From NCBI GenBank assembly GCA_947628795.1, contig CANRBF010000010.1:1-64000 (forward strand): a DNA stretch of 64,000 bases, in the 5' to 3' direction. The position numbers and the translations under genes are program-made. Below the pieces are notes generated by a model. It did no database searches. It saw only the letters and a program-made list of their open reading frames with translations, and was not told the DNA's origin. This DNA comes from an uncultured Monoglobus sp. (GTDB taxonomy: Bacteria > Bacillota > Clostridia > Monoglobales > Monoglobaceae). Shown here piece after piece: positions 7,041 through 17,774 of this stretch; position 1 is the stretch's first letter; every line of letters starts with the position of its first letter.

Positions 7041-7158
7041 GGGGAGCCCACCTCCGACGGCGATGAAATCGCCGCCACCTCCTCCGAGGAGGAGGCAGAT
7101 TTTGGGGGACCCACCTCCGTCAGGCTTCGCCTGACACCTCCTCCCGGGAGGAGGCAGA
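7041..7158. repeat. Two REP-like palindromic repeat units in the leader of the giant gene
   Basis: Unit 1 (7041-7099) and unit 2 (7105-7158) share the layout CCCACCTCCG, a short hairpin (GGCGATGAAATCGCC; GTCAGGCTTCGCCTGAC), then ACCTCCTCC and a second hairpin (CTCCTCCGAGGAGGAG; CTCCTCCCGGGAGGAG). Unit 2 is nearly the reverse complement of 60569-60614, so this is a dispersed family. Confidence 0.85.
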
Positions 7159-7207
7159 AAGGAATTGAAAATAATTAATACACATATACACACAAGGAGG
7201 TTTTTTT

Positions 7208-10200
7208 ATGAAAAGAACTTTACGAAGGGCGATCGGGGTTTTGCTTGCGGTCGTTATGGTTGTTGGGCTTATGCCGGTTTTGCCGGGGTTTACTCTTGGC
7301 GTTTCGGCGGCGGACGGATTGGATCTTCAGGGCGAGGGCACGGAGGAAAGTCCGTATCTCATCTCAGAAAAGAATGAATTCCTCGCGTTCCGCGACTGGG
7401 TAAACAACGGACACGACTGCGCAAATCAGTATTTCATGCTGACGGACAGTATTGATCTCGAAGGCAGAGGCGGAACCGCGAATAGCCTCGAGACTATATA
7501 CATACCGGAAAATCATTACACCCCGATCGGAAACCCGAACAATCAGTTCAAGGGTCATTTCGACGGCGCGGGACACGCCGTGATAAACATGTGCATACAA
7601 AGGGATTATTTCAACATTAAAAGGGCCGCCGAGGGCGCATATCAAGGCTTGTTCGGATATATAGGCGCGGGCGGCTCGGTCAAAAACCTGAGCGTCAACG
7701 GATATGTCATCGGGTTGTATTATATCGGCGGCATAGCCGGATACAGCGAAGGAGTTATCGAAAACTGCACAAACTATTGTCAAGTTTGGACTGTAAGCGG
7801 TGACGGTGACTGGAATTCGCTTGCGGAGTATGGATGGGGTCCTACCGGATATGCCGGCGGTATCGTCGGCGCGAGCAGCGCCGATATAATCAACTGCGCC
7901 AACTTTGGCCAGGTTACAGGACGTATTTGGGTTAAGCCCAGCGAAAGAAAGGACCATTACGGCGGTATCGCCGGAGAGAGCCGGGGCGGAGATATAGTGC
8001 GCTGCTATAATACCGGCTCGGTCCGGAATTTTCGTTATACTTATGAGAGTGGTTTTCCTTTTACGGGCGGTATCACCGGCGAAAAGCAAAACGGAAATAT
8101 AATAGACTGCTATAACAGCGGAAAAATAGAAGGACAGAATGATGGCGCGTCGACGTCGGGTATCGTGTCGTCCTATGACGGGAACAGCAAGATCATAAAC
8201 TGCTATAATATAGGAACTCTTGAGTCTTATAAGCCTTTAGTTGGTAAAACTAAATATCCGAGCAACATTGGCAACAGCGCCTACAAAAGCGCGGACACTA
8301 TGGTCAACTGCTATTACTTAACCGGAAGCGGTACGGAAAGCTTAGCCACACCGCTGTCCAGAGAGGAGTTTTCAAGGCAGTGGGTAACGGACGGCCTTAA
8401 CGCGGGCAGGTTCGGCAAAGAAGCGGCGTGGACGCTCGACTCGTATTTCGGCATACCGGTGCCTATTGACAATCCCGAATCGTTTTACGGCAGCGGAACA
8501 GAGGAAGACCCGTATGTTATCAAAAACGCGAGAGCCCTCGCGATATTCAGGGATTATGTCAACAACGGCAATGACTGCGCGGGAAAATACGTGCGCCTTG
8601 ACGCCGATATAGATATGTCGGTTTATCAGACCGGATACTGGATAAAAGAAGTGTATCCTCCCAATATGTGGACACACCCGACGGCTCATTATGATTGGAT
8701 CGGCATAAGGTCAAAAACTCTGACACCTACGATAGGATCGAGCAAAACTCCGTTTAACGGGCATTTCGACGGCAACAATCATACGATCACCGGCATCGGT
8801 CAATTCGGTGTCGCGGAAGAGGGCGAAAATCAGGGCTTGTTCGGATATATCGGCAGCGAAGGCACGGTCGAAAGGCTTATCTTGGCGGGAGAAATCATAT
8901 ATCCCGAATCACGCATGGGCGCCATCGCCGGCACCTGCATGGGCAAGATAATGAATTGCTATACAGACATAAATTTCAATTACTTGGGACCCGCAGCGAC
9001 AGCCGGCATCGCCGCGGTTCTCGGAAACGGCGGTGAGATAACGAATTGCTACAGTATCGGAATACCCAATAGAACCGTCGGTTCGGCAGGTCTCGTCTGT
9101 GAAATGCAAAGCGGCTCTAAGCTGTCTAACTCATACTATTACTATTATAATTCGAACTGGAACCGTCCCGATTTCGCGCGCATCGCGTACATAAAGTACA
9201 ATTCGGCGGTGATAGAAAACTGCTATTGGCTGAGGGACTATAAAACGAGCACTGCTCCGGGTTTCGCCGTTCGTTACAGCGAATTCAACGGCAATCCGTA
9301 CGGTCCCGGAGATCAAACCGGAACAACAAGACTTGAAACGGATGAATTTAAAACGCTCGCGGAAACTCTGAACAACGGCATCAGCGCGCGGGAAGGCGGC
9401 GCATGGGTAGACTCTGCCGCTTTGGGAAGACCGGTACTTTGCGAAAATCTCGAAACATCTTTTATGCCGGGCAGCGGCACCGAGACGGATCCGTATCTCA
9501 TCTCGAACGTGACCGCTCTTGAGCTTTTCCGCGATTACATAGACAGCGGCAATGGAGCGGGAGAGTATTTCGAAATAACAAAAGATATAAATATGGTAAA
9601 ATACGGCGAGGGCAGGGATAATTGGGATCCCATAGGCAGCGAGACGGTACCGTTCCAGGGCACGCTCGACGGCTTGGGACATAAGATAAACGGACTTTAC
9701 GCAAGCGCCTCCGCTTCATATCAGGGCTTGTTCGCAAACATCGGCGAGAACGGAACCGTTATGCAGCTGACGGTGGACGGCAAGGTAAGCAGCGGCGGCG
9801 ACTATGCCGGCGGTATCGCGGGCAAATGCGACGGTCAGATGTACAACTGCTTTGTTACGGCGGATATCAGCGCGAACGGCAGTTATGTCGGCGGAATCGC
9901 GGGCGAGTGCTCGGGCAGCATATCGCTCAGCGGCAGCGCCGTGACGATCAACGCGGACGGAAATTATGTCGGCGGTATCGTCGGAAAACTCGGCGACAAG
10001 CTGCTGTCGCTCTGCACAGTACACGCAAATTATGAAAATATTACATCTTCGATCACGTCGAAGGGCAATTACGTCGGCGGAATCGTCGGCGCGGTCGGCG
10101 CCGGAAACGGAGCCGTGGCGCGCGGAGTTACCGCGTGCGAGAACGGCGCGCCGGTCAGCGGCGGAGACTATGTCGGCGGTATCGTCGGACAATTTAACGG

Positions 10201-13200
10201 CGGAGCGCTGGCGGAAAATCCCGAGGAGAGCTTGGAAAACAGCTCCGCGATAGGCGGCTGCACAAACACCGGCGCGGTCAGGGGCGGCAATTACATCGGC
10301 GGCATCGCGGGCGAAACCGCGACGACGGTTATCGAGACCTGCCTGAACGACGCCGAGGTCAGCGGCAAAAGCAATGTCGGCGGCGTTACGGGACGCTCCG
10401 CAAACGGCATTATATTAACCACCAGCGCCGGCAGAGCGGTCACCGGCGAGGGCGACAACGTCGGCGGCATCACAGGCACGTGCGACGGTGAGACTGTATC
10501 AAACTGCTACTTGCTCACGGAGGTCAACGTCACAGGCAATAACAATGTCGGCGGTATCGTCGGCAACGCGTACGACAGCGACCCCAGCGTAAAGACCTTC
10601 AACAAGATAACAAACTGCTATGTCGCGGGCAAAGGCACCATCACGGGCCGCGGCGAAAAAACCGGAGGCATCGCGGGATGTTATTCGGGAAATACAAATA
10701 TGATAGAAAACTGCACAAACAATAACAATGTTTCGGGCAAGAAGTATACGGGCGGCATACTCGGATACTCGGACACGAAACCGAATGCTTCTATAACCGG
10801 CAGCAGCAACAACGGAAATGTTTCCGGCGGCGACTATACGGGCGGAGTCGCGGGCTATGAGACCATCAGGATATCATTATCCGCGAACAGCGGCAATGTC
10901 GCAGGAGGTTCATACGTCGGCGGAGTTTCGGGATTCCATAAATTTAACGCCTTTTATATAGATCAGTCATACAACATAGGCGCGGTAAGCGGAAAATCAA
11001 ACGTGGGCGGAATCGCGGGACAAAACACAGGCCTTATCCAACATTCGTATAACGCCGGAACCATCACGGGCGAATCAATTGTCGGCGGCATAGCGGGACT
11101 TTTTGAGGATGACCCCGAGTATGGTAAAAGCACGGACTGCAGTGATGTTTACAACTACGGCACGGTCACGGGTCCGGGAAATGCAAATATCGGAGCCCTT
11201 TTCGGAGAATTTACCGCTGCCAGCACCGTTACCGCATGTTATCTCAATACCGGTCAAAGACCGTGCGGCAACACAGACGGCACCCTCACCATGAGAGCGA
11301 CCAGCGAGCAGGAGTTCGCATCGGGAAATATTGCCCGCTGGCTGGGAGATGCCACATGGAAGCAAAGCTCGCTTCTGGGACGACCGATCCTTATCAGAAA
11401 CCCCGAGATAGGATTGACCGGCGCCGGCACGCCCGAAGACCCGTATCTGATCCCCGATCTTGATACGCTTGAAGCAGTCAAGGTATTTGTAAACGACGGC
11501 GGACGCGGTTCGTACTTTAAGCTTACAAACGATATAGACCTGTCGGAAAATTACAGCGAGAACACGACGCCATGGAAGCCTATCGGCAGCGACTATGATC
11601 ACCCGTTCACAGGCGTATTCGACGGCGGCGGTCACACGATCAGCGGACTTTATACAGACATTTACGTAGGCGATTACGTGGGTCTGTTCGGAGTCGTCAA
11701 GGGCGGAATGGTCAAAAATCTGATCGTCTCAGGAACGATCAGATCCGGTAAATACACCGGCGGTATTGCCGCCGCGCTCTGCGGCGGCACGATCGAAAAC
11801 TGCCGCAGCGACTGCTACATCCGGGGAACGAATTATGTTAGAGGACTCGGCGGTATAACCGGTCTGCTTGAAACGGACAGCAACACGAGCGCGCCCCCGG
11901 TGGTAAGGAATTGTCTGAATGTAGGTCAACTATTCATTGGGGATCCGCACCATTATACAAACGCGTATACGGGCTCAGTTGTCGGCGTCGGCAATCGTGA
12001 TGAGGTGACAAACTGCTATTTTCTTGACAGCACATACCGGAGAGGAGGAGCCGGCGGTTCAATGGCCGGCACGTCGTCCAAGAACGCCGATCAGCTCAGG
12101 AGCGGCTCGGTTGCACATTCGCTGCAAAACGGCGGCGCTAACCCGATATGGGGCCAGACGATAGGAACGGATGATTATCCCGTTCCGTCGGGCGACATAA
12201 ACAAACAGGTTTATGAGGTCAGATTCAATGTCGGCGGAAGTGAGACGAAATTTGCGCCGCAGTATGTGAACTACGGCGGCACGGTAAAACTTCCCGAGCT
12301 GCCCACAGAGGACGACGCGCAGATATTCGCGAAGTGGTCAACGACGGCGAGCGAGCCTTACGACGAGTTCACAGCTGAGACAAGAGTAGAAAAAGATCTG
12401 ACGCTGTACCCGATAGGCAGAGTGAAGTTCGGAGGCGAGAGCGATGTGATAAAGCTCAACGCCGACGAGGGCTATGACCCGTCGATAACAGTCGACCTTG
12501 ACAATTATGTATCCTACGCTAAAGATGAAGTTTCATCCGAAGGCAAGTTCACCTACACGATAACAGACGACGGCAGGACCGGAGCGATAATAACAAACGG
12601 CAGCACGCTGCTTATCCCCAAGGGTCTGACGATGGGCGAGTACAACATCAGGATCAACGCGAAAGAAAATGAGCCCGGTCTCGCGCTTATGAGCGTTGAC
12701 GAGTACGGAACAAATGACATCGAGCTGCTTGTCAGACTGTCGATCAGGACAAGATCATCGCATGTTGAGACGACCGCCGACCAAGAGGTGACCTACGGCG
12801 ATCCCCTGACGCTGACGGCTCAAATTTCAAGAGCCGATTCGGGCATCAGCCTCGCGGCTGTGACCGACGCGGTCAACTTCTACCTTGGCGATAACCTGCT
12901 TGGCACAGCCGATGTTGAATACACCAACCAGACCAAGGACAGCGGCACAGCGACGCTCAATATAACGGCGGATAAGCGCTTTGCCATAGGCGAAAACAAG
13001 ATACGCGCGGAGTACGGCGGCAGCGTTAACCTGTCGGGCAGCGGCAGCGACGAGATAACGGTGGTTATGAACCAAAAACCGATCGAATACTCGGCTATAG
13101 CGTTCAGCAAGGCGTATGACGAAACTCCCGACGCGGATATGCTTCTGATACCGCTGAACATTGATGAGGATGATGTTTACGCCTTAGCGTTAGGAGAGTT

Positions 13201-16200
13201 CCCCTCGGCGGAAGTCGGCGAATATAAAACCGTGAATATCACCCGGATCATGCTTATGGGAGACGACGCTGACTATTACAGCATTGAGGAATCAAAAGAA
13301 AATGTTGCTCTTGAATTCCCGGCGAGTATACTTGAGGGAAGCGAAGAACCGAGCGTGACAATGCAGGACTACTACTGCGGAGGTCTGGGAATGCAGGCGC
13401 CGGTAGCCATGTATGCGGGCGGCACCGAGGGCGTGACATATGAGTTTAAGGTACAGGGCGCCGACGATTCGACTTATACGGAAGATGCCCCGTATAAAGA
13501 GGGAAATTATACGATAAAGGCCACATTCCCCACAGGCGAACTCCTCGGAGCCGAGGCGACCGACGACTTCACGGTGCATCACAAATACGGCGATTGGAAG
13601 ATAACAAAAGAGCCGACGCAAACCGAAAAGGGAACAGCCGAAAGATACTGTCTTGGCTGCGACAGCGTTGAGTCCGCGGAATTGAAGGTACTCTCCGACA
13701 CAAGTATGTGGACCCCGGGCACAAAGACCGATCCCACATCAAGCGGCGACGGCTCGCAGGAGTATACTTCCGACTACGGCACGGTGACCGAGACGATACC
13801 TAAATTGACAATTACGGGAATAGAAATCGCAGAACAGCCGACCAAAAATACAGTTATCGAGGGAATGCCTCTTAACACAAGCGGACTTGTCGTTGAGGCG
13901 ATTTACTCCGACAATTCAAAAGTAGAGATAACCGATTATAAATTATCGGAATACAATACATCGACAGTCGGCGATCAGACTGTGACCGTTACATACGGAG
14001 ATTTTAGTGACACGTTTAATATAACGGTTGAGGCGAAGTCCGTCACGGGAATAGAGATAACTCAAAAGCCCGACAGACTGGAATACACTCAAGGCGAAAA
14101 GCTTGACACAAACGGATTGATCGTTACTGCAATCTATAACAATAACACAACGGAAACGATAGAGATAAGCGACTGTGAGATAAGCGATCTGCTCGACGAG
14201 GCGGGAGAGCAGATAATAACAGTCACATACGGGGACTATACTGCCGAGTTTACCGTAAATGTGATCGCTCCCGAGGCTCCTCCCGAAACGGAAACGGTAG
14301 AGACACCGCTGATAAACGCCGCTGATTACTACGTCGGAAAGAAAGTGACTATCTCCTGCGCAACAGACGGCGCCGAGATCCGCTACACCATCGACGGAAC
14401 CGAGCCGAACGAAAACAGCCCGATCTACTCCGATCAGCTTACGCTGAGCGAGACGACGACTGTTAAGGCTGTAGCGAACAAAGAGGGCATGACGGAAAGC
14501 AGAATAGCCGAAAAGACTATCGAGGTGGCAACCGTAAGCGCGCCGAGATTCAGCTATCCTTCGGGAGAAGTGGACGCCGGAACAATAGTAACTCTTACAT
14601 GTTCTATAGACGGGGCCGAAATATATTACACAACCGAGGATACGCTGACCTCCGATAATGCCAAACTGTATAACGGAGGAATCGCGATAACCAAGGACAC
14701 GACGATAAAGGCTGTCGCGGTCAAGAAAGGCATGAAATACAGCGGCATGTCCGAGGCGTCGTACACGGTTAGGAGCACATGGACAGAAGGCGTGCTGCTG
14801 ACACCGGGATATGTGGACTGCAAAGCCGGAGAGGATGCGTATATACCCGTATATATGTTTGCGGACAGCAATGTTTCGGACTACAAGCTGACAATAAACT
14901 ACGACAGTGAAACGTTTGATTTCGTGTCGATTATGGCTGCCGATGACATCGTGGCGGCAATGTCGGCGGTTGTCGGCAACGGAACCGTAACGATACGCTG
15001 CTCGGGAGAAGTGCCGATCGACGACGAGATATGCCTGCTTGAGCTGAGAGCAAAGGACGACGCGGAGGACGGAAATTACAATATAACGATCAGCGACGTG
15101 ACGGTGACAATGGTGGATCATGCCAACGCGGACATCAAGCTGTACGACGGAGCGGTAACGCTGTACACCGACGTACCGCCGGGACCCGTTGACACACCCG
15201 AACCCCCGGCAACGACTGAACCGTCGGCCGAGCCTACAGATGTTCCCACGGAGGAACCATCGGCCGAGCCTACAGACGAGCCTATAACGGAGCCCTCAAA
15301 TGAACCATCAACTGAGCCTACGAATGAGCCCACTGCGGAGCCTACAACGGAACCGGAAAGCATCGAATTGGGCAGCTACTTACAGATGGGCACGTATTAC
15401 GGCGCGCCGATCCTGTGGAGATGCGTTGACACGGACGAAAACGGCACGCTTATGCTGGCGGATAAGATAATCTGCCTCAAGCCGCTTGACGCGTCGGGCG
15501 GCGCGGTTACCGCCGCAGGCTCACACAGCCGAAATCCTTACAGAGAGTCGGGAGCCTCCAACTACTGGGCCGACAGCAATATGCGCTCATGGCTTAATTC
15601 CGACGCGGCCGCGGGCGACGTTGATTGGCTCTGCGGAAACCCGCCCGATAAGGACCATGTTTGGAGCGGTTTCAACGCCTACGACCAAGAGGCCGGATTC
15701 TTAACGAACTTCACGCAGGCCGAATTGAGCGCGGTAAAGACGGTAAGTCAAAAATCCATACTGGCCTCTCCCGAATATGAGGCGGGTATGGCGACGATGG
15801 GAACCGAACTGCACAGGTACGAGTATGAGATAACGAAGCTGGAGGCGAATTTCGACAGTGCCTACGCCGAATACGTGACCGACAGAATGTTCCTGCTCGA
15901 CGTGAAACAGCTGAGCGCGGTTTACAACAACGGCGACGTTTTGGGCGAGGATTACTATATAGGCGAGCCCACGACCGAGTGCGTCGAAAACAATGAGTAC
16001 AAGCGAGAGGGCGGACCGGAGGCAGGCAAAAAGTGGCATTACTGGCTGCGCACACCGCTCACCGATCTCGGTTATGACGTACGATATGTTTACTCGCCGG
16101 GCAGAATAGGCGGCGGCAGCGCCGACCTCTCCTACGTCGGAGTGCGCCCCGCGTTCTACTTAGACGCGTCCGCGGACTTTGCGGCGGGCACGGGAGACCC

Positions 16201-17476
16201 GAGCGACCCATACAGATTCGAAACCGAACCGGAGCCCTCGGCATCGGCTGAGCCTTCGACGGAGCCCGAGCCTTCGGCGACAGCTTCAAGCGAGCCTTCG
16301 CTTGAGCCGGAACCTTCGGCAACGGCGGAGCCGATAGAGACAAGCGCACCCGAGCCTTCAACCGGACCTTCGATTGAGCCCGAACCCTCGGCAACGGTTG
16401 AGCCGATAGAGACAAGCGCACCCGAGCCTTCAAACGAACCCTCGCTTGAGCCGGAACCCTCGGCGACTGTTGAGCCGATAGAGACGAGCGCACCCGAGCC
16501 TTCAACCGAACCTTCGCTTGAGCCGGAGCCTTCGGCGACAACCGAACCTTCGGTAACGACCGAGCCTTCGACAGAACCGACGAACGCTCCGACGGCAGAA
16601 CCGATAACACCCACAGCGGAGCCTACAAACACTCCCACAACGGAACCGACAACACCCACAACGGAGCCTACAAACGCGCCGACGACGGAGCCGACAACTC
16701 CCACAACGGAGCCTTCAACTGTTCCCACGGCCGAGCCCACGGCAACGCCGGCTCACACCTCAAGGCCGAGCTACGGCGGAGGCGGAGGCTCGATAGGCGG
16801 TTCGGGATTCTCGACCGGAGGAACGGCCGCAACGGCGACGCCCGCCGCAACGACAACACCCGATGTTTCGGCAGCGCCAAGCCCCGAACAGCCGACAGCG
16901 CCGACATTGGCGCCCGCTGCAGGCAGCGGACTGCCGTTCACCGACGTGAATCCGAGCGACTGGTACTATCAGGCGGTTTCGGAGATATACAGTCTGGGAC
17001 TTATGATAGGCGAGACAGACACGATGTTCGCTCCGAACGACACGCTGACCCGCGGAATGTTCGTTTGCATATTGAACAGGCTGGACGGCGCGAATTCCGC
17101 AGCGGAACCGATATACTCCGACGTTGACTTAAGCGAGTATTACGCCTCGGCAGTCACCTGGGGAACCGAGACGGGAGTGATCGAGGGCTACGGAGACGGA
17201 ACCTTCGGCCCGAATGACGCGGTGACCCGCGAGCAGACGGCGGCGATACTCTGGAGATACTCAAAGCAGCTGGGAGAGGACGTCAGCGCGAGCGCGGACA
17301 TTTCGACATTCGCCGACAGCGGCAGTGTTTCGGGATACGCGCAGGAGGCAATGGCCTGGGCCTGCGGCAAGGAGATAATAAACGGATACGAGGACAACAC
17401 CCTAAGACCAGCGTCCGACATAACCCGAGCCGAGACCGCGGTGATGCTCATAAGATACACAAACCCCGAAAGATAA
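7208..17476 (+). CDS. Giant S-layer-anchored surface protein (GLUG repeats, Ig-like, cohesin-like, DUF6273, SLH)
   Basis: 3,422 aa in one uninterrupted frame. A signal peptide (about 1-35) ends in VSAADG. Residues ~40-1665 are many GLUG-type units (GGIAGxxxG..I.NCYN), opened by repeated GSGTEEDPYLI / FRDYVNNG / DID / F.G.FDG.GH.I modules, probably a long beta-solenoid. Then come a Listeria-Bacteroides-type repeat (~1668-1741), a Big_3_5-like Ig domain (~1850-1956), two Big_3 domains (~2200-2353), two chitobiase C-terminal-like domains (~2368-2521), a cohesin-like fold (~2525-2655), a Thr/Pro/Glu linker, a DUF6273-type domain (~2718-3003, with NYWADSNMRSWLNSD and GVRPAFYL), a second Pro-rich linker, a Gly-rich hinge and three SLH domains (~3241-3418). 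SLH domains bind wall polymer, so it is displayed on the S-layer. An adhesin or glycan-binding role is inferred. It is paralogous to the 3,817-aa protein at 33-44 kb. Confidence 0.9.
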   Translation: MKRTLRRAIGVLLAVVMVVGLMPVLPGFTLGVSAADGLDLQGEGTEESPYLISEKNEFLAFRDWVNNGHDCANQYFMLTDSIDLEGRGGTANSLETIYIPENHYTPIGNPNNQFKGHFDGAGHAVINMCIQRDYFNIKRAAEGAYQGLFGYIGAGGSVKNLSVNGYVIGLYYIGGIAGYSEGVIENCTNYCQVWTVSGDGDWNSLAEYGWGPTGYAGGIVGASSADIINCANFGQVTGRIWVKPSERKDHYGGIAGESRGGDIVRCYNTGSVRNFRYTYESGFPFTGGITGEKQNGNIIDCYNSGKIEGQNDGASTSGIVSSYDGNSKIINCYNIGTLESYKPLVGKTKYPSNIGNSAYKSADTMVNCYYLTGSGTESLATPLSREEFSRQWVTDGLNAGRFGKEAAWTLDSYFGIPVPIDNPESFYGSGTEEDPYVIKNARALAIFRDYVNNGNDCAGKYVRLDADIDMSVYQTGYWIKEVYPPNMWTHPTAHYDWIGIRSKTLTPTIGSSKTPFNGHFDGNNHTITGIGQFGVAEEGENQGLFGYIGSEGTVERLILAGEIIYPESRMGAIAGTCMGKIMNCYTDINFNYLGPAATAGIAAVLGNGGEITNCYSIGIPNRTVGSAGLVCEMQSGSKLSNSYYYYYNSNWNRPDFARIAYIKYNSAVIENCYWLRDYKTSTAPGFAVRYSEFNGNPYGPGDQTGTTRLETDEFKTLAETLNNGISAREGGAWVDSAALGRPVLCENLETSFMPGSGTETDPYLISNVTALELFRDYIDSGNGAGEYFEITKDINMVKYGEGRDNWDPIGSETVPFQGTLDGLGHKINGLYASASASYQGLFANIGENGTVMQLTVDGKVSSGGDYAGGIAGKCDGQMYNCFVTADISANGSYVGGIAGECSGSISLSGSAVTINADGNYVGGIVGKLGDKLLSLCTVHANYENITSSITSKGNYVGGIVGAVGAGNGAVARGVTACENGAPVSGGDYVGGIVGQFNGGALAENPEESLENSSAIGGCTNTGAVRGGNYIGGIAGETATTVIETCLNDAEVSGKSNVGGVTGRSANGIILTTSAGRAVTGEGDNVGGITGTCDGETVSNCYLLTEVNVTGNNNVGGIVGNAYDSDPSVKTFNKITNCYVAGKGTITGRGEKTGGIAGCYSGNTNMIENCTNNNNVSGKKYTGGILGYSDTKPNASITGSSNNGNVSGGDYTGGVAGYETIRISLSANSGNVAGGSYVGGVSGFHKFNAFYIDQSYNIGAVSGKSNVGGIAGQNTGLIQHSYNAGTITGESIVGGIAGLFEDDPEYGKSTDCSDVYNYGTVTGPGNANIGALFGEFTAASTVTACYLNTGQRPCGNTDGTLTMRATSEQEFASGNIARWLGDATWKQSSLLGRPILIRNPEIGLTGAGTPEDPYLIPDLDTLEAVKVFVNDGGRGSYFKLTNDIDLSENYSENTTPWKPIGSDYDHPFTGVFDGGGHTISGLYTDIYVGDYVGLFGVVKGGMVKNLIVSGTIRSGKYTGGIAAALCGGTIENCRSDCYIRGTNYVRGLGGITGLLETDSNTSAPPVVRNCLNVGQLFIGDPHHYTNAYTGSVVGVGNRDEVTNCYFLDSTYRRGGAGGSMAGTSSKNADQLRSGSVAHSLQNGGANPIWGQTIGTDDYPVPSGDINKQVYEVRFNVGGSETKFAPQYVNYGGTVKLPELPTEDDAQIFAKWSTTASEPYDEFTAETRVEKDLTLYPIGRVKFGGESDVIKLNADEGYDPSITVDLDNYVSYAKDEVSSEGKFTYTITDDGRTGAIITNGSTLLIPKGLTMGEYNIRINAKENEPGLALMSVDEYGTNDIELLVRLSIRTRSSHVETTADQEVTYGDPLTLTAQISRADSGISLAAVTDAVNFYLGDNLLGTADVEYTNQTKDSGTATLNITADKRFAIGENKIRAEYGGSVNLSGSGSDEITVVMNQKPIEYSAIAFSKAYDETPDADMLLIPLNIDEDDVYALALGEFPSAEVGEYKTVNITRIMLMGDDADYYSIEESKENVALEFPASILEGSEEPSVTMQDYYCGGLGMQAPVAMYAGGTEGVTYEFKVQGADDSTYTEDAPYKEGNYTIKATFPTGELLGAEATDDFTVHHKYGDWKITKEPTQTEKGTAERYCLGCDSVESAELKVLSDTSMWTPGTKTDPTSSGDGSQEYTSDYGTVTETIPKLTITGIEIAEQPTKNTVIEGMPLNTSGLVVEAIYSDNSKVEITDYKLSEYNTSTVGDQTVTVTYGDFSDTFNITVEAKSVTGIEITQKPDRLEYTQGEKLDTNGLIVTAIYNNNTTETIEISDCEISDLLDEAGEQIITVTYGDYTAEFTVNVIAPEAPPETETVETPLINAADYYVGKKVTISCATDGAEIRYTIDGTEPNENSPIYSDQLTLSETTTVKAVANKEGMTESRIAEKTIEVATVSAPRFSYPSGEVDAGTIVTLTCSIDGAEIYYTTEDTLTSDNAKLYNGGIAITKDTTIKAVAVKKGMKYSGMSEASYTVRSTWTEGVLLTPGYVDCKAGEDAYIPVYMFADSNVSDYKLTINYDSETFDFVSIMAADDIVAAMSAVVGNGTVTIRCSGEVPIDDEICLLELRAKDDAEDGNYNITISDVTVTMVDHANADIKLYDGAVTLYTDVPPGPVDTPEPPATTEPSAEPTDVPTEEPSAEPTDEPITEPSNEPSTEPTNEPTAEPTTEPESIELGSYLQMGTYYGAPILWRCVDTDENGTLMLADKIICLKPLDASGGAVTAAGSHSRNPYRESGASNYWADSNMRSWLNSDAAAGDVDWLCGNPPDKDHVWSGFNAYDQEAGFLTNFTQAELSAVKTVSQKSILASPEYEAGMATMGTELHRYEYEITKLEANFDSAYAEYVTDRMFLLDVKQLSAVYNNGDVLGEDYYIGEPTTECVENNEYKREGGPEAGKKWHYWLRTPLTDLGYDVRYVYSPGRIGGGSADLSYVGVRPAFYLDASADFAAGTGDPSDPYRFETEPEPSASAEPSTEPEPSATASSEPSLEPEPSATAEPIETSAPEPSTGPSIEPEPSATVEPIETSAPEPSNEPSLEPEPSATVEPIETSAPEPSTEPSLEPEPSATTEPSVTTEPSTEPTNAPTAEPITPTAEPTNTPTTEPTTPTTEPTNAPTTEPTTPTTEPSTVPTAEPTATPAHTSRPSYGGGGGSIGGSGFSTGGTAATATPAATTTPDVSAAPSPEQPTAPTLAPAAGSGLPFTDVNPSDWYYQAVSEIYSLGLMIGETDTMFAPNDTLTRGMFVCILNRLDGANSAAEPIYSDVDLSEYYASAVTWGTETGVIEGYGDGTFGPNDAVTREQTAAILWRYSKQLGEDVSASADISTFADSGSVSGYAQEAMAWACGKEIINGYEDNTLRPASDITRAETAVMLIRYTNPER
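16301..16516 (+). repeat. Three 72-bp tandem repeats in the Pro/Ser/Glu linker
   Basis: Units at 16301, 16373 and 16445 each encode a 24-residue block of the form LEPEPSATVEPIETSAPEPS plus four residues; a fourth, diverged copy starts at 16517. The DNA copies are nearly identical, so repeat number can vary by slippage or recombination. The linker spans the distance between DUF6273 and SLH. Confidence 0.9.
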
Positions 17477-17483
17477 GATAACC

Positions 17484-17520
17484 AAAAGGACCAATGCCAA
17501 ACCTCGGCATTGGTCCTTTT
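17484..17520 (+). terminator. Rho-independent terminator of the giant surface-protein gene
   Basis: The perfect 15-bp stem AAAAGGACCAATGCC / GGCATTGGTCCTTTT with a 7-nt loop starts 8 nt after the stop. Its A-rich and T-rich ends make it usable in both directions. Confidence 0.92.
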
Positions 17521-17774
17521 CAGGCGCCCCCTCGGGGATAATCAGCAAGCTTGCTTGCGGGTTCAAAGCTATCTTTCAAAATTGCTTGCAATTTTGACCA
17601 AGAGCTTCCTTTATGCTGGCTCATTTTGAGGGGTTATGGTATAAGTTGGCCGAGGCTGTTTTTGGCTTTAAAACCAACGTTTTTACGTCACTCGCAAGCC
17701 TCTATTTTTCCACTCCGGCACCTCGAAAACCGAAAATATTTTCAAAGTAATAACTATACAGAATTCGCCCTTTG

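Noticed and set aside
13943..15121. 392-codon minus-strand open frame inside the 3,422-aa gene
   Set aside because: Antisense to well-formed Big_3, chitobiase-like and cohesin-like domains; Arg/His/Tyr-rich shadow composition with no recognisable domain.
7208..17476. Giant gene as an assembly fusion of several genes
   Set aside because: One signal peptide at the front, SLH only at the end, no internal ribosome site with start, and the same layout in the paralogue at 33-44 kb.
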